Part shown: piece by piece, positions 35,679-44,518 of the stretch
Position numbering within the stretch: the stretch's first letter is position 1
Layout of the letters: every line of letters begins with the position of its first letter
Assembly: GCF_000812865.1 (NCBI RefSeq)
Contig: NZ_JSYL01000006.1
Location: 59,707 to 123,706 of the forward strand
Length of the DNA: 64,000 nt
Origin: Kaistella jeonii
GTDB taxonomy: Bacteria > Bacteroidota > Bacteroidia > Flavobacteriales > Weeksellaceae
Reading direction: 5' to 3'
The notes under the pieces: model-generated
The model's database searches: none
Told to the model about the DNA's origin: nothing
Seen by the model: the letters and a program-made list of their open reading frames with translations, nothing else
Made by a program: the position numbers and the translations under genes

Positions 35679-36346
35679 CCGTTATTTTTTACCTTTTCAT
35701 TAAATAAAAATTTGCCCAGATCAACCAATTTCTTCAAAGGTTTTACATCTAAAAGTTCAAAACTGGTATCGACTGATTTCTCAATAAAAATGTCCGTTTT
35801 TTCGAAATTTGAACTCGTATCATCGAGCCAGAATTTAAGTGTTGCCATAAAATGACCCCAATACAATTCCTCAATTCCTTTGTTTTTAAATCGTTCGATT
35901 TTCGCCATACTTTCAGAAGTATTGTCCATCATCGGCTCTGAAATTTCTAAACTCCTCACAAATATTTGGAATTCTTTTTTCAAAGGCCACATCTTTTTGA
36001 TATTCTGAAGGTCATTTTTCTCAGAATCTAAAAGATAAATGATTAAACTTCGGTTCATAGTTAACTGCTCAAAAAAGGTGTAGTAAAAGGAGAGCAATTT
36101 GTGTTTGGCACTTTGCGCCTGATAATTTTCTTCCTCAGAAATCAAAACAAGAGCTTGATTCATGAAGAATCTTAAATAATCGCCTTCTAACTGAACGAAA
36201 TTTGCATAGTAAAAATAGAAGTCTGTTTCGCTGATCTGATTATCTTCACAAAAGGTAAAAACATTCAAAGGCTTTTTATTATTTCTCAATGCATAATTAG
36301 AATAGAGGTCGAGTATTTTTTGCTGAGAAGCATCTATATTTTTCAT
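35675..36346 (-). CDS. TetR-like regulator
   Basis: The 223-residue protein begins with a helix-turn-helix-like stretch (KILDLYSNYALRNNKKPLNV, then FTFCEDNQISETDFYFYYAN), where the order and the YFYYA turn resemble a diverged TetR N-domain, followed by a helical ligand-binding type domain. It has no other recognised domain. It heads the eight-gene operon and is divergent from crtI with an 86-nt spacer, so autoregulation and control of crt genes are the natural guess. TetR assignment is less certain than the family of its neighbours. Confidence 0.68.
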   Translation of the reverse strand: MKNIDASQQKILDLYSNYALRNNKKPLNVFTFCEDNQISETDFYFYYANFVQLEGDYLRFFMNQALVLISEEENYQAQSAKHKLLSFYYTFFEQLTMNRSLIIYLLDSEKNDLQNIKKMWPLKKEFQIFVRSLEISEPMMDNTSESMAKIERFKNKGIEELYWGHFMATLKFWLDDTSSNFEKTDIFIEKSVDTSFELLDVKPLKKLVDLGKFLFNEKVKNNG

Positions 36347-36367
36347 ATCTTGTTAAATATTTATTGA

Positions 36368-36416
36368 CAAATTTAGTAAAAATATTTTCTAATTAAGAAA
36401 TAAAAGTATATTTTTG
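36368..36416. promoter_or_regulatory. overlapping divergent promoters with an inverted repeat
   Basis: For the minus-strand operon the -7 box TAAATTTG is at plus 36368-36375. For crtI the -7 box TATTTTTG is at 36409-36416 with TTTC as -33 at 36386-36389, spacing 19. Between them lies the inverted repeat TTTCT-N5-AGAAA (36386-36400), overlapping the crtI -33 element, a plausible operator for the MarR or TetR-like regulator. Confidence 0.55.
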
Positions 36417-36432
36417 TTCTATTATTATTTAA

Positions 36433-37902
36433 ATGAAAAAAGTAGTTATTATTGGATCTGGTTTTTCCGCAATTGCTTCTGCCTGTTATATGGCTAAAGC
36501 TGGTTATTCTGTGCAAGTTTTAGAAAAAAACGAACAATTGGGAGGGCGTGCTTCAATGTTAGAAATTGACGGATTTAAATTCGACATGGGACCAAGTTGG
36601 TATTGGATGCCGGATATTTTTGAGCGGTTTTTTTCAGATTTTGGAAAAAAAGTTTCCGATTATTACGAATTGAAAAAACTTTCTCCGGGTTACAGAGTGG
36701 TTTTTGGGAAAGACGATTACATTGATATTTCTGATGAACCCGAAAAAATCATTGCAAAATTTGAAGAAGTAGAGCCAGGAAGCGGAAAGCACCTGAGAAA
36801 ATTCATGGAAGATTCTCGGAAGAATTATCAGATCGCAATGAAAGATCTGGTTTATAATCCCGGAAAATCGTTATTAGAACTGGTGAGTTTAGAAACTGCG
36901 ACAAGATTAAATTTATTTGTGCAGAATATTTCACAAACGGTCCGTAAGAATATTAAAAATCCAAAACTTCAAAGTATTTTAGAGTTTCCTGTATTATTTT
37001 TGGGTGCAAAACCACAAAATACACCCGCTTTTTATAATTTTATGAACCATGCCGATTTTGGTTTGGGAACTTGGTATCCGAAAGGTGGATTTAATGCCGT
37101 TGCTTTAGGAATGGTGAAACTGGCGAAAGAATTAGGCGTTCAATTTCTGGTCGATCAGGAAGTTACTCATATTGAAACTTTAAATAATAAGGCGACCAAA
37201 GTAATTACAAAGACTGAAACTTTTGAAGCGGATCTCGTAATTTCCGGCGCAGATTATGCGCACACCGAAAAATTATTAAAACCGGAGCAAAAAAATTATC
37301 CCGAAGAGTACTGGAAGAAAAAAGTTTTTGCACCTTCCTCCTTTTTATATTATGTTGCATTTGACAAAAAAGTTCCGGAACTTCAACATCATAATTTATT
37401 TTTTGACACTGATTTTGGGCTGCATGCCGTAGAGATCTATGACGAACCAAAACTACCAACGAAACCTTTGTTTTATGCAAATTTCTCTTCTAAAACCGAT
37501 CATGATTTATGTCCGGAAGGAAAGGAAATCGGCTTCTTCCTGATTCCTGTTGCAGTGGATCTGGAGGACAATCAGGAAATTCATGACCGGTATTTTGAAC
37601 TGATCATGGATCGTGTGGAAAAAAATATTGGAGTCGATTTGCGCGACTCAGTAATTTTTAAGAAAAGTTTTGGGGTACAGGATTTCAAAGAGCGGTACAA
37701 TTCTTGTCGTGGTAATGCTTATGGCTTAGCAAACACTTTATTACAAACTTCTATTTTAAGACCAAGTATCAGCAACAAGAAAATTAAAAATCTTTTTTAT
37801 ACTGGTCAATTGACTGTTCCGGGACCCGGCGTTCCACCAGCATTGATTTCTGGAAAAGTAGTAACCGATTATATCATTCAACATCAAAATAAAATATTCT
37901 AA
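36433..37902 (+). CDS. crtI: phytoene desaturase
   Basis: CrtI makes lycopene (or neurosporene) from phytoene by repeated desaturation. The 489-residue flavoenzyme has the N-terminal dinucleotide loop GSGFSAIASACYMAKAGY and LEKNEQLGGRASM, a DMGPSWYWMP segment, and the C-terminal GQLTVPGPGVPPALISGK motif of the bacterial CrtI family. Its length matches bacterial CrtI. crtB follows after 4 nt, so they form a transcription and translation unit. Confidence 0.95.
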   Translation: MKKVVIIGSGFSAIASACYMAKAGYSVQVLEKNEQLGGRASMLEIDGFKFDMGPSWYWMPDIFERFFSDFGKKVSDYYELKKLSPGYRVVFGKDDYIDISDEPEKIIAKFEEVEPGSGKHLRKFMEDSRKNYQIAMKDLVYNPGKSLLELVSLETATRLNLFVQNISQTVRKNIKNPKLQSILEFPVLFLGAKPQNTPAFYNFMNHADFGLGTWYPKGGFNAVALGMVKLAKELGVQFLVDQEVTHIETLNNKATKVITKTETFEADLVISGADYAHTEKLLKPEQKNYPEEYWKKKVFAPSSFLYYVAFDKKVPELQHHNLFFDTDFGLHAVEIYDEPKLPTKPLFYANFSSKTDHDLCPEGKEIGFFLIPVAVDLEDNQEIHDRYFELIMDRVEKNIGVDLRDSVIFKKSFGVQDFKERYNSCRGNAYGLANTLLQTSILRPSISNKKIKNLFYTGQLTVPGPGVPPALISGKVVTDYIIQHQNKIF

Positions 37903-37906
37903 TATC

Positions 37907-38752
37907 ATGAATAATTTAGAGATTTTCAACTCATTTTGCGGCCAGTCTTCTAAGATGGTTACCGAGAAATACAGCACGTCCTTTTACAAAGCATCGTCGC
38001 TTTTTCAACCAGAAATTCGCCAACACATCTATAATATTTATGGTTTTGTAAGATTAGCTGACGAAATTGTAGATACTTTCCATGATTATGACAAAGTAAA
38101 ATTGATGGGCGAATTTGAGCAAAATTACCATTCGGCTAAGGAGAATGGGATTTCACTAAACCCGATCCTGCATTCTTTTTGTCTGACGCAGCGTGAAAAA
38201 AATATTCCGCAACATTTAGTAGATGCCTTTTTACATTCTATGAAAATGGATCTTGGCGAGATCAAAGATCTGAATGACGAAAAGTATAATGAGTATATTT
38301 ACGGTTCGGCAGAAGTAGTTGGTTTGATGTGTCTGAAAGTTTTTGTGAACGGTAATGATGAAGAGTATGAAAAACTAAAACCTTATGCTCAAAGTCTAGG
38401 TGCTGCTTTTCAGAAAATTAATTTTTTGCGTGATATCAACGCAGATTTTATCGATTTGAACCGTACTTATTTTCCCGGAGTTGATTTTAAAAACTTTTCA
38501 GCTCGGGAAAAAATTGAAATCGAGCAAGATATTGCCAAAGATTTTGAACATGCGAAAATTGGAATTAAAATGTTACCAATTTCCAGTAAATTAGCAGTTT
38601 TTATGGCTTTTAAATATTACTTTAATCTGTTGAAAAAAATTAAAAAAACCAAACCAGAATTGCTTCTAACGAAAAGAATCAGAGTTTCAAATGCTCGAAA
38701 AATGTATCTTTTCGGAGAGATGATCTTAAACAAAAATTTGAATTTGCTTTAA
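37907..38752 (+). CDS. crtB: phytoene synthase
   Basis: CrtB condenses two geranylgeranyl diphosphates to phytoene. The 281-residue all-alpha protein has both aspartate-rich metal motifs: RLADEIVDTFHD (DExxD form) and FLRDINADFIDLNRTYFP, a squalene/phytoene synthase signature. It ends so that its stop overlaps the start of the next gene by one base. It supplies the substrate for CrtI. Confidence 0.95.
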   Translation: MNNLEIFNSFCGQSSKMVTEKYSTSFYKASSLFQPEIRQHIYNIYGFVRLADEIVDTFHDYDKVKLMGEFEQNYHSAKENGISLNPILHSFCLTQREKNIPQHLVDAFLHSMKMDLGEIKDLNDEKYNEYIYGSAEVVGLMCLKVFVNGNDEEYEKLKPYAQSLGAAFQKINFLRDINADFIDLNRTYFPGVDFKNFSAREKIEIEQDIAKDFEHAKIGIKMLPISSKLAVFMAFKYYFNLLKKIKKTKPELLLTKRIRVSNARKMYLFGEMILNKNLNLL

Positions 38753-39210
38753 TGAAAAAATTGGTCCTATTGTTTTTCTTATTAATTTCCAGCTTTATGT
38801 TAACACAGAATTTGAAAGAGTATAGAACTTTAATTCAACTTGGCAAAGATTCTGAAAAATCTTCAATACAATTAATAGAGAAATCGACAAGCGCTTATAA
38901 TTCAACCAAAGAACCTATTTTTTTAGGATTTATAGCCGTTGGTGATTTTTTTATGGCCAAACATGCTTTTAATCCAATAAAAAAAATTTCCTATTTTTCG
39001 CACGGCAAAAAAATGTTGGAATCAGCAGTAGAAAGGGATCCTACGAATTTGGAAATCAGATTAATGCGTTTAATTGCACAGGAAAACATTCCGAGGATCT
39101 TAGGATATCATCAACATATTGAGGAAGATCGTAATTTTGTACACAGAAATTATAAGAAGACCACCGATTCTGATTTAAAAACTTTTATTGTCGAATATTT
39201 AAAATTATAA
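38752..39210 (+). CDS. exported hypothetical protein within the crt operon
   Basis: The 152-residue protein has a signal peptide (KKLVLLFFLLISSFMLTQ) and a helical mature part with TPR-like spacing (FLGFIAVGDFFMAKHAFNPI, then LESAVERDPTNLEIRLMRLI). It is not a lycopene cyclase or any carotenoid enzyme I recognise. Its start overlaps crtB's stop by one base and crtZ follows after 1 nt, so it must be co-translated with the carotenoid genes. I recall similar small proteins in flavobacterial crt operons, function unknown. Confidence 0.75.
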   Translation: MKKLVLLFFLLISSFMLTQNLKEYRTLIQLGKDSEKSSIQLIEKSTSAYNSTKEPIFLGFIAVGDFFMAKHAFNPIKKISYFSHGKKMLESAVERDPTNLEIRLMRLIAQENIPRILGYHQHIEEDRNFVHRNYKKTTDSDLKTFIVEYLKL

Positions 39211-39211
39211 A

Positions 39212-39688
39212 ATGGAAATTTTAGGATATATTATTTTAACACTTTGCGTCTTTGTAACCATGGAAGGCGTCACGTGGCTTACTCACAAGTTTATCATGCA
39301 CGGTGCAGCGGGTTGGTATTTTCATGAAGATCATCATCAACCGGGATATCCTCATGTATTTGAAAAAAATGATGCTTTTTTTGTAGTTTTCGCAGTTCCA
39401 AGCATGTTGCTTTTCTTTTTCGGAACCTGGAATGGATTGAACTGGATGTTTTTTGTCGGACTGGGAATTCTTTTATATGGAATTGCTTATTTCACCATTC
39501 ACGATGTTTTAATTCACAGAAGATTCAAATGGTTTGAAAAAACGAACAACTGGTATTTGAGAGGCTTGAGAAAAGCTCACAAAATTCACCACAAACACCT
39601 AGGAAAAGAAGAAGGTGAATGTTTCGGAATGTTGTATGTGCCGCTGAAATATTTTAAAGAAGCTCGATTAGCGACCGTTAAAAAGTAG
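39212..39688 (+). CDS. crtZ: beta-carotene 3-hydroxylase
   Basis: CrtZ hydroxylates the beta-ionone rings, for example of beta-carotene to zeaxanthin. The 158-residue membrane protein has the family's di-iron histidine boxes: H25/H30, H38-x2-HH (38-42), H97/H102, and H123-x2-HH (123-127). Four hydrophobic segments lie around residues 2-20, 54-72, 77-93. Substrates with beta rings require a lycopene cyclase, which is not found in this window. Confidence 0.95.
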   Translation: MEILGYIILTLCVFVTMEGVTWLTHKFIMHGAAGWYFHEDHHQPGYPHVFEKNDAFFVVFAVPSMLLFFFGTWNGLNWMFFVGLGILLYGIAYFTIHDVLIHRRFKWFEKTNNWYLRGLRKAHKIHHKHLGKEEGECFGMLYVPLKYFKEARLATVKK

Positions 39689-39894
39689 TTGATCAAACCT
39701 TTAGAGCTGAACTCTTTTCAAGACCAATAATTAAAGCCATCTCATATAATATTTGGCAAAGGAATATTGCGTTTAAGCCATAAACTTTTTGGTTTGAATT
39801 TGATCTAACGTCACTACAATAATAATCTCCTTTACATTAAAGTTGAGTAAAATTTGTAATACTCAGCAGAATAAAATTTCTTCTAAAAACTACC

Positions 39895-40380
39895 ATGAAA
39901 ATTAACATCGTCAAACAATCAGGAATCTATACCTTAACATCAGAACAGATTTTACCCATTTCACTGGAGAAAGCCTGGGAATTTTTTACAGTTCCCATGA
40001 ACTTAGATAAGATTACCCCTAAGGAAATGGATTTCAAGATCACCAACAATCCGCCTGCGAAAACTTACAAAGGACAGATCATTACTTATAAAATCGGTAT
40101 TTTACTGATGATCAAAGCCAATTGGGTAACGGAAATTACTCATTTAGAAGACCATCAGTTTTTTGTAGATGAGCAACGTTTCGGACCTTACGCAATGTGG
40201 CACCACGAACATCATTTTGAAGAAATTGGTCCGGAAAAAGTAAAGATGACCGACATCGTCAATTTCAAAATGCCTTTCGGGATATTGGGCGATTTATTTG
40301 GCGGAACTTTAGTCAAAAATAAGGTCAGATTTATTTTTGAAAGCCGCTATACCATTTTAGAAAAATTCCTAAAACCATGA
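39895..40380 (+). CDS. SRPBCC/START-like domain protein
   Basis: The 161-residue protein is a START-like helix-grip protein: IYTLTSEQILPISLEKAWEF, a central cavity-lining region, and MTDIVNFKMPFGILGDLFGG before a long C-terminal helix. Such proteins bind hydrophobic ligands or act as cyclases. It overlaps the following SDR by 4 nt, and the pair lies 206 nt behind crtZ. I recall SRPBCC plus NAD(P)-binding SDR pairs beside photolyases in flavobacteria, function not established. Confidence 0.82.
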   Translation: MKINIVKQSGIYTLTSEQILPISLEKAWEFFTVPMNLDKITPKEMDFKITNNPPAKTYKGQIITYKIGILLMIKANWVTEITHLEDHQFFVDEQRFGPYAMWHHEHHFEEIGPEKVKMTDIVNFKMPFGILGDLFGGTLVKNKVRFIFESRYTILEKFLKP

Positions 40381-41804
40381 AAATACTTCTTACAGGAGTC
40401 ACGGGTTATATCGGCAAAAGACTTCTCATTCAACTTTTGGAAGAATGTCATCACATCGTATGTTCTGTAAGAGACCGTCAGCATTTTGGAGCACATCTTT
40501 TCAAAAATAATTTAGACCAAATTGAGGTTATAGAGAATGATTTTTTGAACAAGGATACCTTACACGATATTCCTAAAGATATCGATGCCGCTTATTATCT
40601 GATTCACTCCATGTCCTCCAGCGACGGCGATTTTTCTGAAAAAGAAAAAACTTCTGCAGAAAACTTTCGGGATGTTTTAGAGAAAACTCACGTAAAACAG
40701 GTCATATTTTTAACGGGAATTATCAATGAAGATAAACTTTCCAAACACTTAGAATCGAGAAAAAATGTGGAAGAGGCATTGCAGAGTTCGGTTTACGCCT
40801 TAACGTGCTTGCGAGCCGGAATTATTGTGGGATCAGGAAGCGCCTCTTTTGAGATTATTCGTGATATCGTAGAAAAACTACCGGTAATGATCACACCAAA
40901 ATGGCTGAATACGAAATGTCAACCGATTGCAATTCGCAATGTTATTCAGTATTTAATCGGTGTTTTAGGAAAAGAATTTACCTACAATAAACATTACGAC
41001 ATCGCCGGAAATGACATTTTGACGTACAAACAAATGCTTTTGCAGTATGCTGAAATTCGAGGGTTGAAACGAACCATCTTTATTGTGCCTGTTATGACAC
41101 CGAAATTATCTTCTTACTGGCTTTACTTCGTGACTTCCACAAGTTATTTTCTTGCGAAAAATTTAGTCGATAGCATGAAGATCGATGTGGTTGCAACTAA
41201 AAATGATTTGGGAGAAAAATTGGGAATTCATCTTTTTTCTTATAAGGAAGCGATACAAATGGCTTTCGATAAAATTAAGCAAAACAATGTTTTATCAAGT
41301 TGGTACGATTCATTTACCAATCAGTTTCATACCAGACAGGTTTGGCAATATTTAGAAGTTCCGGATGAAGGCTGCTTCAAAGATATCAGAGATATAAAAG
41401 TCGATGATGAAGAAGCGACGATCAACCGCATTTTCAGTATTGGTGGTACAACCGGATGGTATTACGCAGATTTTCTCTGGAGAATCCGTGGATTTTTAGA
41501 CAAACTTTTTGGTGGTGTCGGTTTAAGACGAGGCCGTAGAAATATGACTGAATTAGAAGCTGGAGATTCTGTAGATTTTTGGCGTGTTTTGTACGCTGAC
41601 AAAGATAAAAAGCGACTTTTACTTTTCGCTGAAATGAAACTTCCGGGTGAAGCTTGGTTAGAATTTAAAATTAAAGATGGCGTTTTGCATCAGGAAGCAA
41701 CTTTTCGTCCGCTAGGATTGTCGGGCAGATTGTATTGGTATTCCGTTCTGCCTTTTCACGGTTTAATTTTTAATGGAATGCTGAAAAAGTTGGGAGGAAA
41801 ATAA
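40377..41804 (+). CDS. extended SDR with C-terminal DUF2867-like domain
   Basis: The 475-residue protein starts with KILLTGVTGYIGKRLLIQLL, a Rossmann nucleotide site, and has AYYLIHSMSSS and TCLRAGIIVGSGSASFEIIRD, a pattern of atypical SDRs (YbjT/NmrA-like). From about residue 320 a second region (WQYLEVPDEGCFKDI, TTGWYYADFLWRIRGFLD, ATFRPLGLSGRLYWY) corresponds to DUF2867. It is translationally coupled to the SRPBCC gene by an ATGA overlap. The reaction is unknown; lipid or terpenoid modification is only a guess from the neighbourhood. Confidence 0.82.
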   Translation: MKILLTGVTGYIGKRLLIQLLEECHHIVCSVRDRQHFGAHLFKNNLDQIEVIENDFLNKDTLHDIPKDIDAAYYLIHSMSSSDGDFSEKEKTSAENFRDVLEKTHVKQVIFLTGIINEDKLSKHLESRKNVEEALQSSVYALTCLRAGIIVGSGSASFEIIRDIVEKLPVMITPKWLNTKCQPIAIRNVIQYLIGVLGKEFTYNKHYDIAGNDILTYKQMLLQYAEIRGLKRTIFIVPVMTPKLSSYWLYFVTSTSYFLAKNLVDSMKIDVVATKNDLGEKLGIHLFSYKEAIQMAFDKIKQNNVLSSWYDSFTNQFHTRQVWQYLEVPDEGCFKDIRDIKVDDEEATINRIFSIGGTTGWYYADFLWRIRGFLDKLFGGVGLRRGRRNMTELEAGDSVDFWRVLYADKDKKRLLLFAEMKLPGEAWLEFKIKDGVLHQEATFRPLGLSGRLYWYSVLPFHGLIFNGMLKKLGGK

Positions 41805-41824
41805 TCCTTATTAAATCATAAAAA

Positions 41825-41919
41825 CTTGCCGCTTTGTTGTATAGTTTTTAGATCTAATTAAAATTAAGCAGCTTAGTAATAAATATTTACTGAACCGCAC
41901 CCAATACAACAAAGGCAAG
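41825..41919. repeat. long-arm inverted repeat, unexplained
   Basis: CTTGCC-GC-TTTGTTGTAT (41825-41842) is matched by ATACAACAAAGGCAAG (41904-41919), differing by a 2-nt bulge, around about 60 nt of AT-rich loop. It follows the SDR gene and precedes the end of the converging crp-like gene. No T run makes it an ordinary terminator. Confidence 0.5.
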
Positions 41920-42012
41920 AAATTAGTAATGATTGTTCATTCTTCTATTCATCATGTTTTCTAGAATCACTGCAAATATATTATACAGTTTACAAATACT
42001 ACTTAACATTTG

Positions 42013-42621
42013 TTAATTCGGAGTTATTTTTATTCTTTCTTTACGAATTCTAGATAAATGAACAGGAGAAATATTGAGCCAGGAAGCGAGATGTTTCAAC
42101 GGTACAACATCTAAATATCGGGCAAAATAACTTTCTATAAAATCATAATTTTCGCTTGCAGTATTAAAGCTGATGATATTTCGAAAATTCATCAGTTTCA
42201 CATAATGTTCCTCCATGATTATAAGTCCAAACAGAGCCCAATCATGATGCTGAATATAAAGCATCATTAATTTATCCCTGTTTATCGTATATATGGTAGA
42301 ATCTTGGTAGCAACAAATATCACATCTGCTTGCTGTTTGCGTAATAAAACTTTCATACTCTGTAATAAGAGTGCTTTCCTGCTCCAGCCAAATCGTTTTT
42401 TCTTCGCCGTCTCGATCCTCAAAATAGCAACGTGTGATCGAATTTTCAGCCACAAAAATTCCTTTACATATTTCACCTGCTTTCAAAATAAAATCGCCGC
42501 TTTTACACTCAAATACTTGAAATTGCTCTAAACCAATTTCTAACATTTCTAAATCGAAATCGGGTTTATACGCAAGTACTTTTTGCCTGATAAAATCTTT
42601 ATCTCCTTTATTTGTTATCAT
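42013..42621 (-). CDS. Crp/Fnr-family transcriptional regulator
   Basis: The 202-residue protein has a cyclic-nucleotide-binding type beta-barrel (FILKAGEICKGIFVAENSI, CYFEDRDGEEKTIWLEQEST) and a C-terminal helix-turn-helix (HLASWLNISPVHLSRIRKER). Ligand-binding residues of true CRP are not conserved in the visible segments, as in many Bacteroidota Crp-like proteins. It lies 6 nt behind ggt in the same direction, so they share a transcript. Target genes are unknown. Confidence 0.88.
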   Translation of the reverse strand: MITNKGDKDFIRQKVLAYKPDFDLEMLEIGLEQFQVFECKSGDFILKAGEICKGIFVAENSITRCYFEDRDGEEKTIWLEQESTLITEYESFITQTASRCDICCYQDSTIYTINRDKLMMLYIQHHDWALFGLIIMEEHYVKLMNFRNIISFNTASENYDFIESYFARYLDVVPLKHLASWLNISPVHLSRIRKERIKITPN

Positions 42622-42627
42622 AGTAAA

Positions 42628-44313
42628 TTATTCTACTGCGACAGAATCATCACCGCGTCCGTCTGCAACTGCAACTGCATTTCCTTTTTCATCAATGACG
42701 ATCATTTCGGTTCTGCCGATTTGAGATTCTCTTTCGATTTTATAATTCATCTTTTCTAAATCTCTAATGGTAGATTCAGGAAAATTCTTTTCTACCATTA
42801 CGGTTTCAGGAAGCCACTGATGATGAAATTTAGGGGAGTTTACAGTCATATTCGGACTCAATTTAAAATCTAAAATATCAACAATAGATTGATAAACCGA
42901 AGTTGGGATCGTAGTTCCGCCCGGAGTTCCGACAATAATATAAGGTTTTCCGTTTTTCAAAACAATTGTTGGCGTCATAGAACTCAACATTCTTTTCCCA
43001 GGTTTAATGGAGTTTGCTTCACCACCAACAGCACCAAACATATTCGGAACACCAGGTTTTACGGAGAAATCATCCATTTCATTATTTAGAAAAAATCCTG
43101 CTCCGGAAACTACTACTTTGCTTCCGTACAATCCATTTAATGTTGTTGTAACTGCAACTGCATTTCCGTCTTTATCAACAATGGAAATATGCGTAGTTTC
43201 TGTAGATTCTTTCGGTTGCGTGATAATTTTGCCAACTTCTGAACTTGGTGTTGCATCTTTTTTATTATAAGATTTCCATCTGTTTTTTAAATATTCGTCG
43301 GAGATTAACATCGCAGTTTGATCTTTAATAAATTCGGGATCTCCCATGTATTCTGCGCGGTCTGCAAAAGCACGACGTTCCGCTTCTACCATAATTTGAA
43401 CGGCTTGCGTAGAATTCTGCTGATATTGATCTAAATTTTCGAAGCTTGCCATTTTCAACATTTGCGCTAAAAGAATTCCACCACTTGAAGGCAAAGGCAT
43501 AGCGACGATTTCGTTATTCTTATAATTAAAAGCGAGTGGTTTTCTTTCCACCACTTTGTAATTTTTCAAATCATTTAAAGTAATGATTCCGTTGCCGCGT
43601 TTCATTTCCTGTGTGATGAGTTGTGCCGTTTTTCCTTCGTAGAAACCTTTAGCTCCATTTTTTTGAATCAATTTTAAAGTTGCTGCCAATTCTTTCTGAA
43701 CGAGAATATCGCCTTGTTTCCAAGGAGACGTCTTTTGAAAAACGGTTTTGCTCTTATTATGTTGATTGAAATATTCCATTTGATTATTGAGCAAACTGGC
43801 TTCTTTATTTGTGATCGCAAATCCTTGTTCTGCCAAATCAATTGCGGGTTGAATCAGTTTTTCCATCGGAAGTTTTGCATATTTCAAAGTAGCAAAAAAT
43901 CCGGCAACAGAACCTGGAACTCCAACGGCTAATCTGCCGTTTTGAGAAAGATCGGTATTGGAATTTCCTTTTTTGTCGAGATACATATCTTTTGAGGCTT
44001 TTTCTGGAGCTTTTTCGCGGAAATCAATCGTAAATTTTTCGCCATTATTTTTTACACCAACTAAAAATCCGCCGCCACCAATATTTCCTGCTTGAGGATA
44101 AACAACGGCTAAAGCGAGCTGAGTCGTGATTATAGCATCGTAAGCATTCCCACCCATTTTCATAATTTTTGCGCCGGCTTCACTTGCCAAAGGATGTGCA
44201 GAAACGACCAAACCTTTGCCTTTGGTGCGAATTTCTTTGACAATATTAATGTCGGTAAACTGGGAAAATGCGAACTGAGAAATCAGAACTAAGAGTAGAC
44301 TAAACTTTTTCAT
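42628..44313 (-). CDS. ggt: gamma-glutamyltranspeptidase
   Basis: GGT cleaves the gamma-glutamyl bond of glutathione and related compounds in the periplasm. The chosen start ATG 44313 gives a signal peptide (KKFSLLLVLISQFAFSQ). The proenzyme would self-cleave before the threonine in ESTETTHISIVD (Thr374), the new N-terminal nucleophile, followed by the GSKVVVSGAGFFLNNEMDDF and SSMTPTIV segments of the small subunit. The 561-residue length fits. The longer frame to 44373 has 20 non-conserved residues and no better start. Confidence 0.93.
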   Translation of the reverse strand: MKKFSLLLVLISQFAFSQFTDINIVKEIRTKGKGLVVSAHPLASEAGAKIMKMGGNAYDAIITTQLALAVVYPQAGNIGGGGFLVGVKNNGEKFTIDFREKAPEKASKDMYLDKKGNSNTDLSQNGRLAVGVPGSVAGFFATLKYAKLPMEKLIQPAIDLAEQGFAITNKEASLLNNQMEYFNQHNKSKTVFQKTSPWKQGDILVQKELAATLKLIQKNGAKGFYEGKTAQLITQEMKRGNGIITLNDLKNYKVVERKPLAFNYKNNEIVAMPLPSSGGILLAQMLKMASFENLDQYQQNSTQAVQIMVEAERRAFADRAEYMGDPEFIKDQTAMLISDEYLKNRWKSYNKKDATPSSEVGKIITQPKESTETTHISIVDKDGNAVAVTTTLNGLYGSKVVVSGAGFFLNNEMDDFSVKPGVPNMFGAVGGEANSIKPGKRMLSSMTPTIVLKNGKPYIIVGTPGGTTIPTSVYQSIVDILDFKLSPNMTVNSPKFHHQWLPETVMVEKNFPESTIRDLEKMNYKIERESQIGRTEMIVIDEKGNAVAVADGRGDDSVAVE

Positions 44314-44378
44314 GCGTAAAAATTTTATCAAAAATAGGGAAATTGGATGGTTTGCCACGATTTTATTTGACACGCTAT

Positions 44379-44450
44379 TGCGACCCGACTTGAGTGGATC
44401 CCGATTTAAAATCGGGATGGAACGGAAGGCGGGAAAAGTCGCCCAAAAAA
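44379..44450 (+). repeat. type A structured intergenic repeat, copy 4
   Basis: It is the most compact copy: TTGCGACCCGACTTGAGTGG, the palindrome ATCCCGATTTAAAATCGGGAT, then GGAACGGAAGGCGGGAAAAG and TCGCCCAAAAAA. GCGAC pairs with GTCGC, CCCG with CGGG. It lies between the divergent ggt and tdh genes. Confidence 0.68.
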
Positions 44451-44518
44451 TTATTTTAGGAATAGTATTTCTTTTAACCTTCTATTTTTCTAAATTTGTG
44501 CATCTCAAAAATCAAAAT

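Noticed and set aside
41825..41919. Integron attC site
   Set aside because: The core bases do not match in both arms and no integrase or cassette array is present; retained only as an unexplained inverted repeat.
44312..44518. 69-residue N-terminal extension of the threonine dehydrogenase frame
   Set aside because: It runs through a type A repeat and has no conserved residues; the family start is at 44519.
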